NCBI RefSeq assembly: GCF_023614235.1
Contig: NZ_CP094264.1
Span: forward strand, 3,348,001 to 3,412,000
Length of the DNA stretch: 64,000 bases
Reading direction: 5' to 3'
Source: Streptomyces sp. MRC013
GTDB lineage: Bacteria; Actinomycetota; Actinomycetes; Streptomycetales; Streptomycetaceae
This document shows, one piece after another, positions 9,414-17,857 of this stretch (position 1 is the stretch's first letter; every line of letters starts with the position of its first letter). Under the pieces are notes generated by a model. That model saw only the letters and a list, made by a program, of their open reading frames with translations. It did not search any database and was not told the origin of the DNA. Made by a program: the position numbers and the translations under genes.

Positions 9414-10867
9414 CGCGGTTCCGGCGGGGAGGGGGCGAGGGGGAGGGTGAGGGTGAAGGCGGCCCCGCCCCCGGGGGCGTTGTCCGCGGCCAGGGTGCCT
9501 TCGTGGAGGAGGGCGTTCTCGAGGGCGAGGGCGAGGCCGAGGCCGCTGCCCTGGGAGGGGGAACGGGTGCGGGCCGTGTCGGCCTTGTAGAAGCGTTCGA
9601 AGACGTGCGGCAGGTCGCGGTCGGGTATGCCGGGGCCGCGGTCGGTGACCGTGAGCACGGCCCGGCCGCGGTCGGCCCGCGCGCGGACGGTGACGGGCGG
9701 ACGGCCGTGGCGCAGGGCGTTGCCGACGAGGTTGGCGAGGACGACGTCGATGCGACGGGGGTCGGCGTGCAGCGGCACGGGGCCGGCGAGGTCGGTGGTG
9801 ACGCGTCCGTCGCCGTCCCAGCCGCGCAGCTGGAGGGTCTTGGCGACGAGGGTCCGCAGGTCGACGTGTTCGGCCCGTACCGCCGCCGCCTTGGCGTCGA
9901 AGCGCGAGACCTCCATCAGGTCCTCGACCGTACGGGCGAGGGCGCGGGTCCCCTCGCTGATGAGGCGCACGGCGTCGGCCGTGTCGGGTGGCAGCGTCCC
10001 CGAGGCGACCTCCTCGTCGAGGACCTCGGTGACCGCCGCCATGGCCGCGAGGGGCGTGCGGAGTTCGTGGGCGACGTCGGCGGCGAAGCGGCGGGCTCCC
10101 GCCTCCATGCGGCGCAGCTCGGCGTCGTCCTTCTCCAGGGTGGCGGCCATGGTGTTGAACGTACGGGTGAGGTCGGCCAGTTCGTCGTGGCCGTCCGCCT
10201 CCAGACGGGTGCCGAGCTCCCCGGCGGCGATGCGTTCGGCGCCGTGGTGCAGCCGCCGCACCGGGCGCAGGACGCGGCGGGCGGCGAACAGGGCGGGGAC
10301 CAGGGCGAGCGCGAGGGCGGGCACCGCCCCCGCCTGGGCGGCGGTGGCCAGGGCGGCGATGTCCGCCTGCTCGTCGTCGAGGGGGAAGGAGGCGTAGACC
10401 GTCAGGCCGGAGGGGTCGCCGGAGTCGGCGTGGACGACGGGCATGGCGACGACCGCCCAGGGGCGGCCGCCGTGCTCGACGCGCTGGTACACCGCTCCGC
10501 CGCGCTCGCGTACGGCGTCCCGGAGCGTCCGCGGCACGGGCGGGGTGGCGCGGGAGGCGGGGACGGGGGCGCCGTCCCGGTAGGAGGCGGCGGAGTGCCA
10601 GGTGCGCGCGCCGCCGGCCTGGTCGAGCTGGCGGGCCAGGTCGCGCAGGTCCGCGGCGGCCGGTGGGAACGGCAGGCCGGGGGCGAGGGAACCGAGCTGG
10701 GCGCGCAGGTCGGCGACGGCGCTCCGCTCGGCGCGGTCCAGGATCGCCGAACGCGCCCGCTGGAAGGTGAACCCGGCGGTGAGCAGGGAGCCGAAGGCGG
10801 CGGCGAGGAGGAAGGCGACGACGAGGCGCACCCTCAGGCCGCGGGGGACACGGGGCCGCGCGGTCAC
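9410..10867 (-). CDS. Sensor histidine kinase (HAMP, HisKA, HATPase)
   Basis: A 485-residue membrane kinase. GTG 10867 overlaps the response regulator stop in a GTGA, which fixes the start and translational coupling. TM1 lies near residues 12-33, followed by a roughly 140-residue extracytoplasmic sensor and TM2 near 175-198. A HAMP domain (RVLRPVRRLHHGAERIAAGE) follows, then HisKA with phospho-accepting H267 in FAADVAHELRTPLAAM, and a HATPase domain with NLVGNALRHGRPP and GSGLGLALALE. The GerMN lipoprotein gene overlaps its 3' end by 4 bp. Confidence 0.94.
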   Translation of the reverse strand: MTARPRVPRGLRVRLVVAFLLAAAFGSLLTAGFTFQRARSAILDRAERSAVADLRAQLGSLAPGLPFPPAAADLRDLARQLDQAGGARTWHSAASYRDGAPVPASRATPPVPRTLRDAVRERGGAVYQRVEHGGRPWAVVAMPVVHADSGDPSGLTVYASFPLDDEQADIAALATAAQAGAVPALALALVPALFAARRVLRPVRRLHHGAERIAAGELGTRLEADGHDELADLTRTFNTMAATLEKDDAELRRMEAGARRFAADVAHELRTPLAAMAAVTEVLDEEVASGTLPPDTADAVRLISEGTRALARTVEDLMEVSRFDAKAAAVRAEHVDLRTLVAKTLQLRGWDGDGRVTTDLAGPVPLHADPRRIDVVLANLVGNALRHGRPPVTVRARADRGRAVLTVTDRGPGIPDRDLPHVFERFYKADTARTRSPSQGSGLGLALALENALLHEGTLAADNAPGGGAAFTLTLPLAPSPPEPR

Positions 10868-11568
10868 GGGACGGGTCCGAAGCGGTAGCCGAAGCCGCGC
10901 ACGGTCTGCACGTACACCGGTGCGCGCGGGTCCTCCTCGACCTTGCCCCGCAGCCGCATGACGCACGCGTCGACCAGGCGGGCGTCGCCGTAGAAGGAGT
11001 GCTCCCACACCTGCTCCAGGAGTTGCTGGCGGCTGTAGACCCGGCCCGGCGCGGCGGAGAGGAACAGCAGCAGCTTGAGTTCGGAGGGGGCGAGGGCCAG
11101 TTCCGTGCCGTCGCGGGTCACGATGAGCGCCGTGCGGTCCACGACCAGGGCGCCGTACCGCTCACCGCCCGCCGCCGCGGGCGCGGCGGACCCGCCGTCC
11201 TGGACGGGGGCCACCCGGCGCAGGACCGCCCTGATCCGTGCTTCCAGGACCTCTCCGCCGGCCGGCTTGACGACGTAGTCGTCGGCGCCGGCCTCCAGCC
11301 CCACGACCATGTCGACGTCGTCGCCCCGGGCGGAGAGGATGATGATCGGGACCTGTCTGCTCTCCCGGATGCGACGGCACACCTCCAGCCCGCTCACGCC
11401 CGGCAGCATCAGGTCGAGCAGCACCAGGTCGGGACGGTGGCGGTCCAGGGCGAGGAGGCCGGTCTCGCCGCTGCCCGCGACCTCGACGTCGTGCCCCCGG
11501 CGCCTCAGCGCGAGGGTGACGCCCTTCTGGACCGCGAGGTCGTCTTCGATCAGCAGGACTCGTGCCAT
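10864..11568 (-). CDS. OmpR/PhoB-family response regulator
   Basis: A 234-residue response regulator heading the regulator-kinase-lipoprotein operon. Receiver: EDD at residues 8-10, phospho-acceptor D52 in LVLLDLMLPGVSG, and K101 in VVKPAGG. The winged-helix output domain ends in VQTVRGFGYRFGPVP. The open frame extends to 11940, but ATG 11568 gives a receiver that begins at once (MARVLLIEDD), and GGAGGAGAG lies upstream, although about 15 nt away. A lipoprotein gene is transcribed divergently 140 bp upstream; it could be a target, but nothing in the sequence proves it. Confidence 0.93.
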   Translation of the reverse strand: MARVLLIEDDLAVQKGVTLALRRRGHDVEVAGSGETGLLALDRHRPDLVLLDLMLPGVSGLEVCRRIRESRQVPIIILSARGDDVDMVVGLEAGADDYVVKPAGGEVLEARIRAVLRRVAPVQDGGSAAPAAAGGERYGALVVDRTALIVTRDGTELALAPSELKLLLFLSAAPGRVYSRQQLLEQVWEHSFYGDARLVDACVMRLRGKVEEDPRAPVYVQTVRGFGYRFGPVP

Positions 11569-11710
11569 GGCGGGCGCGCTCTCTCCTCCGGCAGCGGGCT
11601 GCGGTCTTCTGCGACCAGGGTGCTCGAAGCGTATGACGGCTCGTTCCCCCTTTCGTGATGAAGCGATGACAAGGCGCCCACCCGGCCGTTGGAGGGGCTC
11701 CGCTGGAGGC

Positions 11711-12544
11711 ATGGACATCACGCACCGCTTCCGAGCCCCTCGCCGTACCCGTTCCGCCCGCCGCACCGCCGGCCTGGCCCTGGCCTGCGCCGCGGCCGTC
11801 CTCGGCCTCACCGCCTGCCAGGGACCGGGCGCCGGCGCCGACCCCGCCGGCCCCGCCCCGGCCGGAGGGCGGCCCGGGGCGACCGCGACCGGGAAGGAGC
11901 CCGCCGGGCCGCGCAGGCTGCTGTGGATGGGCGACTCCATCGGAGCGGCGCAGGCCCCGGCACTCGGAGCCGCGATGAGGGCCGGCGGGGTGGAGTTCGC
12001 CTCGATGGCCGCCGCCGGAGGCGGTGGCGTGATCGGCGGGACCGCCGCGTCGACCTGGAGGGACCTCCCCGGGAAGCTCAGGTCCTTCGCGCCGGACGTC
12101 GTGGCCTACCAGATCACCACCTACGACTGGGGCACCCCCGCCGAGCAGCGCGCCGGGTACGAGCGCCTGGCCAGGACGGTGAACGACGCGGGCGCCCGCC
12201 TCCTGATCGTGTCCGCCCCGCCGTTCCGGATCGACGACTTCTACCGGCCGCACCGGGCCGCCATCGCCTCCGCCCCCCGGGTCGCCCGGGACGTCGCCGC
12301 CAAGCACCCGGAGACGGTCCGCTTCCTCGACGCGTCCGCGCTGTGGGGCGGTGACAGCGAGGGCGCCGGGGCGCAGCGCAGCAAGGACGGGATCCACTCC
12401 TGCCAGCAGGGGTCGGCCGCCTTCGCCGCGTGGTTCGGCGAGCGGCTCGGCGAGCGGTCCGCCTTCACCCCCGCCGCCCCGGACCGGTGGGCCACCGGCC
12501 CGTGGACCGGCGACGAGGTGTACGGCCGGCTCGGCTGCGACTGA
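11711..12544 (+). CDS. SGNH/GDSL-type hydrolase lipoprotein
   Basis: A 277-residue exported lipoprotein. A twin-arginine-rich tail precedes a hydrophobic segment ending in the lipobox LGLTAC. An Ala/Gly/Pro linker leads to an SGNH-like domain: block I is LLWMGDSIGAAQAP with the nucleophile serine, and the late DGIHSC supplies a candidate Asp-x-x-His pair. The family includes the SGNH partners of OafA-type acyltransferases. An OafA-like acyltransferase lies 205 bp downstream in the same direction, which supports a joint role in O-acylation of surface glycans. ATG 11666 is an alternative in-frame start. Confidence 0.8.
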   Translation: MDITHRFRAPRRTRSARRTAGLALACAAAVLGLTACQGPGAGADPAGPAPAGGRPGATATGKEPAGPRRLLWMGDSIGAAQAPALGAAMRAGGVEFASMAAAGGGGVIGGTAASTWRDLPGKLRSFAPDVVAYQITTYDWGTPAEQRAGYERLARTVNDAGARLLIVSAPPFRIDDFYRPHRAAIASAPRVARDVAAKHPETVRFLDASALWGGDSEGAGAQRSKDGIHSCQQGSAAFAAWFGERLGERSAFTPAAPDRWATGPWTGDEVYGRLGCD

Positions 12545-12636
12545 CCACCGCACCGCTCACCGCGCGCCCCGCGCCGTCCGTCCCGTCCGCGTACGAGACG
12601 GCTCCACCCGCCGGGTCGAGCCGTCTCGCGGTTCGC

Positions 12637-12740
12637 CGTCCCGTTCGCCGTCTCGTGGTTCGCCGTCCCGTCCCGCCGTCCCGCCGTCCCGTCCCGCCGT
12701 CCCGCCGTCCCGCCGTCCCGTTCGCCGTCCCGCCGTCCGA
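12637..12740. repeat. Low-complexity CGCCGTCCCG repeat tract
   Basis: About 100 bp in the gap between the SGNH lipoprotein and the acyltransferase consist almost only of CGCCGTCCC and TTCGCCGTCCCG words in near-tandem order. It immediately precedes the acyltransferase ribosome binding site (GAGGAAG at about 12739-12745). Tracts of this kind expand and contract by slippage. Confidence 0.75.
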
Positions 12741-12749
12741 GGAAGACCC

Positions 12750-14666
12750 ATGGCCGCGCCGCCCACGCCACCCACCCTGCCGCCCGCGCCGACACCGGTT
12801 CCGCGCACCCGCCGTCCCCGCACCGTCCCGTCAGCCGGGACGAAACACCGCGTCGCCGCCCTGGACGGGGTGCGCGGAGCGGCCGTCGCGGGAGTGCTCC
12901 TCTTCCACGCCGACCGGTTCGGCGGAGGCTTCCTCGGCGTCGACCTCTTCTTCGTCCTGTCCGGTTTCCTCATCACCGGCCTGCTGCTGGAGGAGGCCCG
13001 GACGCGCGGCGGCCGTGTCGACCTGCTCGCGTTCTGGGGGCGGCGGGCCCGCCGCCTGCTGCCCGCCCTGGCCGTCATGGTCGCCGGAACCCTCCTCCTG
13101 GCCTGGGCCTTCGGATCGCCGTCGCTCTCCCGCCGGGCCCTCGACGACGCCCCCTGGGTCGTCGCCAACCTGGCGAACTGGCACTTCGTCGCCGAGCAGG
13201 CGGGCTACTGGCAGTCCGCCGGGAACCAGGTCTTCAGCCACCTGTGGAGCATCGCCGTCGAGGAGCAGTTCTACGTCGTGTGGCCGCTGCTCCTGGCCCT
13301 CCCGGCCCGGGGCGGCGACGCCGACCGCCGCATCGCGGTGGTGGCGGCGGCCGGAGCCGTCGCCTCCCTGCTCCTCATGGTCGGTCTGGCCGACCCGGTC
13401 GACACCACCCGCGTCTACGAGGGCACGGACACCCGGGCCTTCTCCCTGCTCCTCGGGGCGCTGGCGGCCACGCGGCCGGTCACCCGGCTCCTAGGCCGCG
13501 TCGGCGAACGCACGGCCGGCCTGTGCGGCCTGGCCCTGGCGGGCGGCCTCGCGGCGTACTGGCTCACCGCCGACGGGCAGCACACCCCCGGGCTGTTCCG
13601 GGGCGGGCTGTTCCTCCACGCGCTGGCCGCCGCCCTGCTCGTCGCCTGCCTCGTCCGGGCCCCCCGCACCGCGGTCGGCCGCGTCCTCGCCGCGCCCCCG
13701 CTGCGCCGGCTGGGCCTGATCTCCTACAGCCTGTACCTGTGGCACTGGCCGGTCTTCCTCCTGCTGGACGAGGACCGGCTCGGCCTGGCGGGCTGGAGTC
13801 GTACCGCCGTCCTGCTCGCCGTCTCCGTCGCCGTCGCCGCGCTCTCCAAGGCGGTGGTGGAGGACCCCGTCCGGTTCCGGGCCGGCTGGGCGCACGGCCG
13901 GGCGGGCGCCGCCGCCGCCCTGGCCGCCCTGGCGGTACTCGCGGTGCTCTGGGCCCTGATACCCCGGCCCCGGATCGGAGCCGGCTCCGTCGACGTCACC
14001 CGCCTCCACGCACCTGCGGGCCCGCGGTACGACACCCGCCTCACCCCGCCCGCCGTCCGGGTCCCCGCCCCGCCCGACGTCCGGCGCCCCGCCGTGCGCC
14101 CGGCTGCCCGCGGCTCTACGGCACCCGGCCGGTCAGCGGCGGCCCGCCGGGAAGGGGGCCTCCTCCGGCCGCCGCTGTTCCAGGATCGCCGCAGCTCCGG
14201 CCTGCTCTCCGGGCACCGCGCCGCCGTCCGCCCCCGTCCCCTCCCGGGCGTCCGGGAGCGCCCGGAAGACCCAGGTGCGGTAGGACCAGAAGCGGAACAG
14301 CGTGCCGACGCCGATGCCGAAGAACTTGAAGAAGTTGTTCTGGAGCGGGCTGTCCCAGCCGAACCCGTAGGTCGCCGCGTACAGGATCCCGTTCTCGATC
14401 ACGACCCCGGCCGCGCTGAACGCGAAGAACAGCGTCGCCTCGCGGGTGCGCCGCGTCTTGTCGCGGTCCCGGTAGGTGTAGTGGCGGTACCCGATGTAGT
14501 TGGAGACGATGGCGATGACCGAGGCCAGCAGGCTGGCGCGGACGACGGGCAGGTCCGTGGCCTGGCGCAGGAGGTTGAAGGCCGCCATGTTGACGAGCAC
14601 GCCGATCCCGCCGACCAGACCGAACTTCGCCACCTCCCGGACGAGCCGTCCCAGCCGCGCCCGTAG
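12750..14666 (+). CDS. OafA/YrhL-type membrane acyltransferase (C-terminus doubtful)
   Basis: An acyltransferase-3 family membrane protein that transfers acyl groups to extracytoplasmic glycans. After a Pro-rich tail come KHRVAALDGVRGAAVAGVLL with R42, then H53 in FHADRFGGG and GVDLFFVLSGFLITGLLLEE, the family signature, and SHLWSIAVEEQFYVVWPLLL further in. About ten TM segments end near residue 410. The start follows GAGGAAG. The frame then stays open through residue 638, but residues from about 462 on are antisense to the whole gtrA gene and look like non-protein sequence. The original stop has probably been lost by an indel near 14100. The catalytic domain itself appears complete. Confidence 0.75.
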   Translation: MAAPPTPPTLPPAPTPVPRTRRPRTVPSAGTKHRVAALDGVRGAAVAGVLLFHADRFGGGFLGVDLFFVLSGFLITGLLLEEARTRGGRVDLLAFWGRRARRLLPALAVMVAGTLLLAWAFGSPSLSRRALDDAPWVVANLANWHFVAEQAGYWQSAGNQVFSHLWSIAVEEQFYVVWPLLLALPARGGDADRRIAVVAAAGAVASLLLMVGLADPVDTTRVYEGTDTRAFSLLLGALAATRPVTRLLGRVGERTAGLCGLALAGGLAAYWLTADGQHTPGLFRGGLFLHALAAALLVACLVRAPRTAVGRVLAAPPLRRLGLISYSLYLWHWPVFLLLDEDRLGLAGWSRTAVLLAVSVAVAALSKAVVEDPVRFRAGWAHGRAGAAAALAALAVLAVLWALIPRPRIGAGSVDVTRLHAPAGPRYDTRLTPPAVRVPAPPDVRRPAVRPAARGSTAPGRSAAARREGGLLRPPLFQDRRSSGLLSGHRAAVRPRPLPGVRERPEDPGAVGPEAEQRADADAEELEEVVLERAVPAEPVGRRVQDPVLDHDPGRAEREEQRRLAGAPRLVAVPVGVVAVPDVVGDDGDDRGQQAGADDGQVRGLAQEVEGRHVDEHADPADQTELRHLPDEPSQPRP

Positions 14667-14684
14667 GGCGCTCTGTTCCGTCAT
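14133..14684 (-). CDS. GtrA-family membrane protein
   Basis: A 183-residue GtrA/DPMS-type protein with four predicted TM segments in the order expected for the family: KFGLVGGIGVLVNMAAFNLL, then SLLASVIAIVSNYIGYRHYT, then FFAFSAAGVVIENGILYA, then NNFFKFFGIGVGTLFRFWSY. GtrA proteins are thought to move polyprenyl-linked sugars or assist glycosyltransferases across the membrane. Here it fits the surface-glycan theme of the neighbouring acyltransferase. The C-terminal 40 residues are hydrophilic. The coding region is overlapped over its full length by the plus-strand acyltransferase frame; codon use favours this strand. Confidence 0.85.
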   Translation of the reverse strand: MTEQSALRARLGRLVREVAKFGLVGGIGVLVNMAAFNLLRQATDLPVVRASLLASVIAIVSNYIGYRHYTYRDRDKTRRTREATLFFAFSAAGVVIENGILYAATYGFGWDSPLQNNFFKFFGIGVGTLFRFWSYRTWVFRALPDAREGTGADGGAVPGEQAGAAAILEQRRPEEAPFPAGRR

Positions 14685-14835
14685 GGTGATCGTCTCAGTC
14701 CCGTCAGCCGGCCGTGTGCGTCAACCCCGCCATGCTAACCACCACCCGGCCGGGACGCGCGGGCGAGCGAACCCGCACGACCCCGTCCGGCGGCCTCCGT
14801 CACGTACCGCGAGGTGCGGCGGATACCCTGGGAGG

Positions 14836-15975
14836 GTGACGTTTCCGGTAGTCGGCATGGTCGGTGGCGGGCAGCTCGCCCGCATGACCCACGAGGCGGG
14901 CATCCCCCTCGGCATCAGGTTCAGGCTTCTCAGTGACACTCCGCAGGACTCCGCGGCACAGGTCGTGAGCGACGTCGTCGTCGGCGACTACCGCGACCTG
15001 GACACGCTGCGTGACTTCGCGCGCGGCTGTGACGTGATCACCTTCGATCACGAGCACGTGCCGACCGAGCACCTGCGGGCCCTGGAGGCGGACGGCGTTC
15101 CCGTCCGCCCGGGCCCCGACGCCCTCGTGCACGCCCAGGACAAGGGCGTGATGCGGGCGAAGCTCGACGCGATCGGCGCGCCCTGCCCCCGCCACCGCAT
15201 CGTGGCGGACCCCGCCGACGCCGCGGCGTTCGCGGCCGGGGGCGGGGGCTTTCCGATCGTCCTGAAGACGGTGCGCGGCGGCTACGACGGCAAGGGCGTG
15301 TGGGTCGTCCGCTCCGAGGAGGACGCCCGCGACCCGTTCCTCGCCGGCGTGCCGGTCCTCGCCGAGGAGAAGGTCGACTTCGCCCGGGAGCTCGCGGCGA
15401 ACGTCGTCCGCTCCCCGCACGGCCAGGCCGTCGCCTACCCGGTCGTGGAGTCGCGGCAGGTCGACGGCGTGTGCGACACGGTGATCGCCCCGGCGCCCGG
15501 CCTGCCCGAGGAGCGGGCCCTGGAGGCCCAGCGCCTCGCCCTGCGCATCGCGGAGGAGCTCGGCGTCGTCGGCCACCTCGCGGTGGAGCTGTTCGAGACC
15601 CGCGACGGCCGCGTCCTCGTCAACGAACTGGCGATGCGCCCGCACAACTCCGGCCACTGGACCCAGGACGGCGCGGTCACCTCCCAGTTCGCCAACCACC
15701 TCCGGGCCGTCCTCGACCTCCCGCTCGGCGACCCGCGCCCGCGCGCCCGCTGGACGGTCATGGCGAACGTCCTCGGCGGCGACTACCCGGACATGTACCA
15801 GGGCTACCTGCACTGCATGGCCCGCGATCCGCAGCTTAAGATCCACATGTACGGCAAGGACGTGAAGCCCGGCCGCAAGGTGGGCCACGTCAACACCCAC
15901 GGCGACGACCTGGACGACGTGCTGGAGCGCGCCCGCCACGCCGCCGACTATCTGCGAGGAACGATCGTTGAGTAA
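14836..15975 (+). CDS. purK: N5-carboxyaminoimidazole ribonucleotide synthase PurK
   Basis: A 379-residue ATP-grasp enzyme that converts AIR, bicarbonate and ATP to N5-CAIR in purine synthesis. The N-terminal biotin-carboxylase-like Rossmann segment is [17 protein letters not shown]. The ATP-grasp core shows [19 protein letters not shown], and the C-terminal part [16 protein letters not shown] is diagnostic of PurK. GTG 14836 is the most plausible start, although GGAG abuts it. The gene overlaps purE by 8 bp. It diverges from gtrA with a 151-bp intergenic region that must hold its promoter. Confidence 0.96.
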   Translation: MTFPVVGMVGGGQLARMTHEAGIPLGIRFRLLSDTPQDSAAQVVSDVVVGDYRDLDTLRDFARGCDVITFDHEHVPTEHLRALEADGVPVRPGPDALVHAQDKGVMRAKLDAIGAPCPRHRIVADPADAAAFAAGGGGFPIVLKTVRGGYDGKGVWVVRSEEDARDPFLAGVPVLAEEKVDFARELAANVVRSPHGQAVAYPVVESRQVDGVCDTVIAPAPGLPEERALEAQRLALRIAEELGVVGHLAVELFETRDGRVLVNELAMRPHNSGHWTQDGAVTSQFANHLRAVLDLPLGDPRPRARWTVMANVLGGDYPDMYQGYLHCMARDPQLKIHMYGKDVKPGRKVGHVNTHGDDLDDVLERARHAADYLRGTIVE

Positions 15976-16501
15976 CGCATCCGCGCCGCTCGTGGGCATC
16001 GTCATGGGCTCCGACTCCGACTGGCCCGTCATGGAGGCCGCCGCGCAGGCCCTCGACGAGTTCGAGATCCCCTACGAGGTCGACGTCGTCTCCGCGCACC
16101 GCATGCCGCGCGAGATGGTCGCGTACGGCGAGCGCGCCGCCGACCGCGGCCTGAAGGCGGTCATCGCCGGGGCCGGCGGCGCCGCGCACCTGCCGGGCAT
16201 GCTCGCCTCCGTCACGCCGCTGCCGGTCATCGGCGTGCCGGTGCCGCTGAAGTACCTCGACGGCATGGACTCGCTGCTCTCGATCGTGCAGATGCCGGCA
16301 GGCGTCCCCGTGGCCACGGTCTCCGTGGCCGGCGCCCGCAACGCCGGGCTGCTCGCGGTGCGGATGCTCGCCGCGCACGACCCGGACCTGCTGGCCCGGA
16401 TGAAGGAGTTCCAGCAGGAGCTGAACGACCAGGCCACGGAGAAGGGCAGGCGCCTGCGGGCGAAGGTCGAGGGTTCCGCGTCGTTCGGCTTCGCCAAGTG
16501 A
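15968..16501 (+). CDS. purE: N5-CAIR mutase PurE
   Basis: A 177-residue class I PurE that moves the carboxylate of N5-CAIR to C4, giving CAIR. GSDSDWP (residues 14-20), SAHRMP (42-47) and the [15 protein letters not shown] loop form the active site. The start is a TTG that overlaps the last 8 bp of purK and is preceded by GAGGAACGATCG, so translation is coupled. The 3' end overlaps the dipeptidase start in a GTGA. The protein is soluble and octameric in known relatives. Confidence 0.96.
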   Translation: MSNASAPLVGIVMGSDSDWPVMEAAAQALDEFEIPYEVDVVSAHRMPREMVAYGERAADRGLKAVIAGAGGAAHLPGMLASVTPLPVIGVPVPLKYLDGMDSLLSIVQMPAGVPVATVSVAGARNAGLLAVRMLAAHDPDLLARMKEFQQELNDQATEKGRRLRAKVEGSASFGFAK

Positions 16502-17708
16502 CCGGCGGGGGTCCGGTGCCCGGTGGGCGGGACCTCGACGCGGCCCGCGCGCTGCTCGCCGAGTTCCCCGTCGCCGACGGGCACAACGACCTGCCGTGGG
16601 CGCTGCGCGAGCAGGCCGGGTACGACCTGGACCGCCTCGACGTGGCCGCCGACCAGACCGGCCGCCTCCACACCGACCTGCCGCGCCTGCGCGCGGGCGG
16701 CGTGGGCGCCCAGTTCTGGTCGGTGTACGTGCGCAGCGACATGGCGGGCGACGACGCGGTCAGCGCGACGCTGGAGCAGATCGACTGCGTCGACCGGCTG
16801 CTGGCCCGCTACCCGGCGGAGCTGGCCCCCGCGCTGACGGCCGACGACATGGAGGCCGCCCGCGCCCGGGGCCGCATCGCGTCGCTGAAGGGCGCCGAGG
16901 GCGGGCACTCCATCAACGGCTCCCTCGCCACGCTCCGCGCCCTGTACGCGCTGGGCGTGCGCTACATGACGCTCACCCACAACGACAACGTCCCGTGGGC
17001 CGACTCGGCGACGGACGAGCCGGCGGTCGGCGGGCTGTCGGCGTTCGGCCGCGAGGTGGTCCGGGAGATGAACCGCCTGGGCATGCTGGTGGACCTCTCG
17101 CACGTGGCCGCGACGACGATGCGGGACGCCCTGGACACGAGCGAGGCGCCGGTGGTCTTCTCCCACTCGTCCTCCCGCGCCGTCTGCGACCACCCGCGCA
17201 ACGTCCCCGACGACGTGCTGGAGCGGCTGCCCGCCAACGGCGGCGTCGCCATGGTCACGTTCGTACCGAAGTTCATCCTGCCCGCGGCGGTGGAGTGGAC
17301 GGCCCGCGCGGACGAGAACCTGCGGGCGCACGGCTTCCACCCCTGGACTCCACCCCGGAGGCGATGCGCCTGCACGCCGCCTTCGAGGAGGCGAACCCGC
17401 GCCCCGTCGCCACGGTCGCCACGGTCGCCGACCACCTCGACCACATGCGGGAGGCCGCGGGCGTCGACCACGTCGGCATCGGCGGCGACTTCGACGGCAC
17501 GGCCTTCACCCCGGAGGGCCTGGAGGACGTGGCGGGCTACCCGAACCTGGTCGCCGAGCTCCTCGCCCGCGGCTGGTCCCGCACGGACCTGTCCAAGCTG
17601 ACCTGGCGCAACGCGGTGCGCGTCCTGCGCGACGCGGAGGCCGTCGCCCGCGACGCCTCGGCCCGCCGGGGACCGTCCACGGCGACACCGGCGGAACTCG
17701 ACGGCTGA
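16498..17708 (+). pseudogene. M19 membrane dipeptidase gene with a frameshift
   Basis: A renal-dipeptidase family (M19) gene split across two frames. Starting at GTG 16498 (overlapping the purE stop), the first frame carries the metal ligands H29 and D31 in ADGHNDLPW, a glutamate in KGAEGGHS, and histidines in VDLSHVAA and VVFSHSSS. Near 17340 the coding sense jumps to the other frame with [20 protein letters not shown], then VGIGGDFDG, whose aspartate completes the site, and ends at 17708. A single missing base in CACCCCTGG explains it. Without the correction the protein ends in nonsense at 17601. It may be a recent inactivation or a sequence error. The intact enzyme would hydrolyse dipeptides. 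Confidence 0.85.
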
Positions 17709-17739
17709 CCGCCCGCCGTCCGCGGTCCGCCCGCCGTCC

Positions 17740-17787
17740 GCGGGCGGACCGCCGTCCGTGCCCGCGGGCGGACCGCCGTCCGTGCCC
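17740..17787. repeat. Two exact 24-bp tandem repeats
   Basis: GCGGGCGGACCGCCGTCCGT plus CCC recurs in two adjacent 24-bp copies (17740-17763 and 17764-17787) with a partial third, in the gap between the dipeptidase and the CU044_5270-type gene. Each unit contains an internal GGCGGACCGCC palindrome and may act as a terminator hairpin for the convergent genes. Confidence 0.7.
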
Positions 17788-17857
17788 GCGGGCGGGGGCC
17801 CGGGGCGGGGCTCCGTGGCGGTGCCGCCGGTGGGCGGCGCCACCGCACCGGTGGGGA

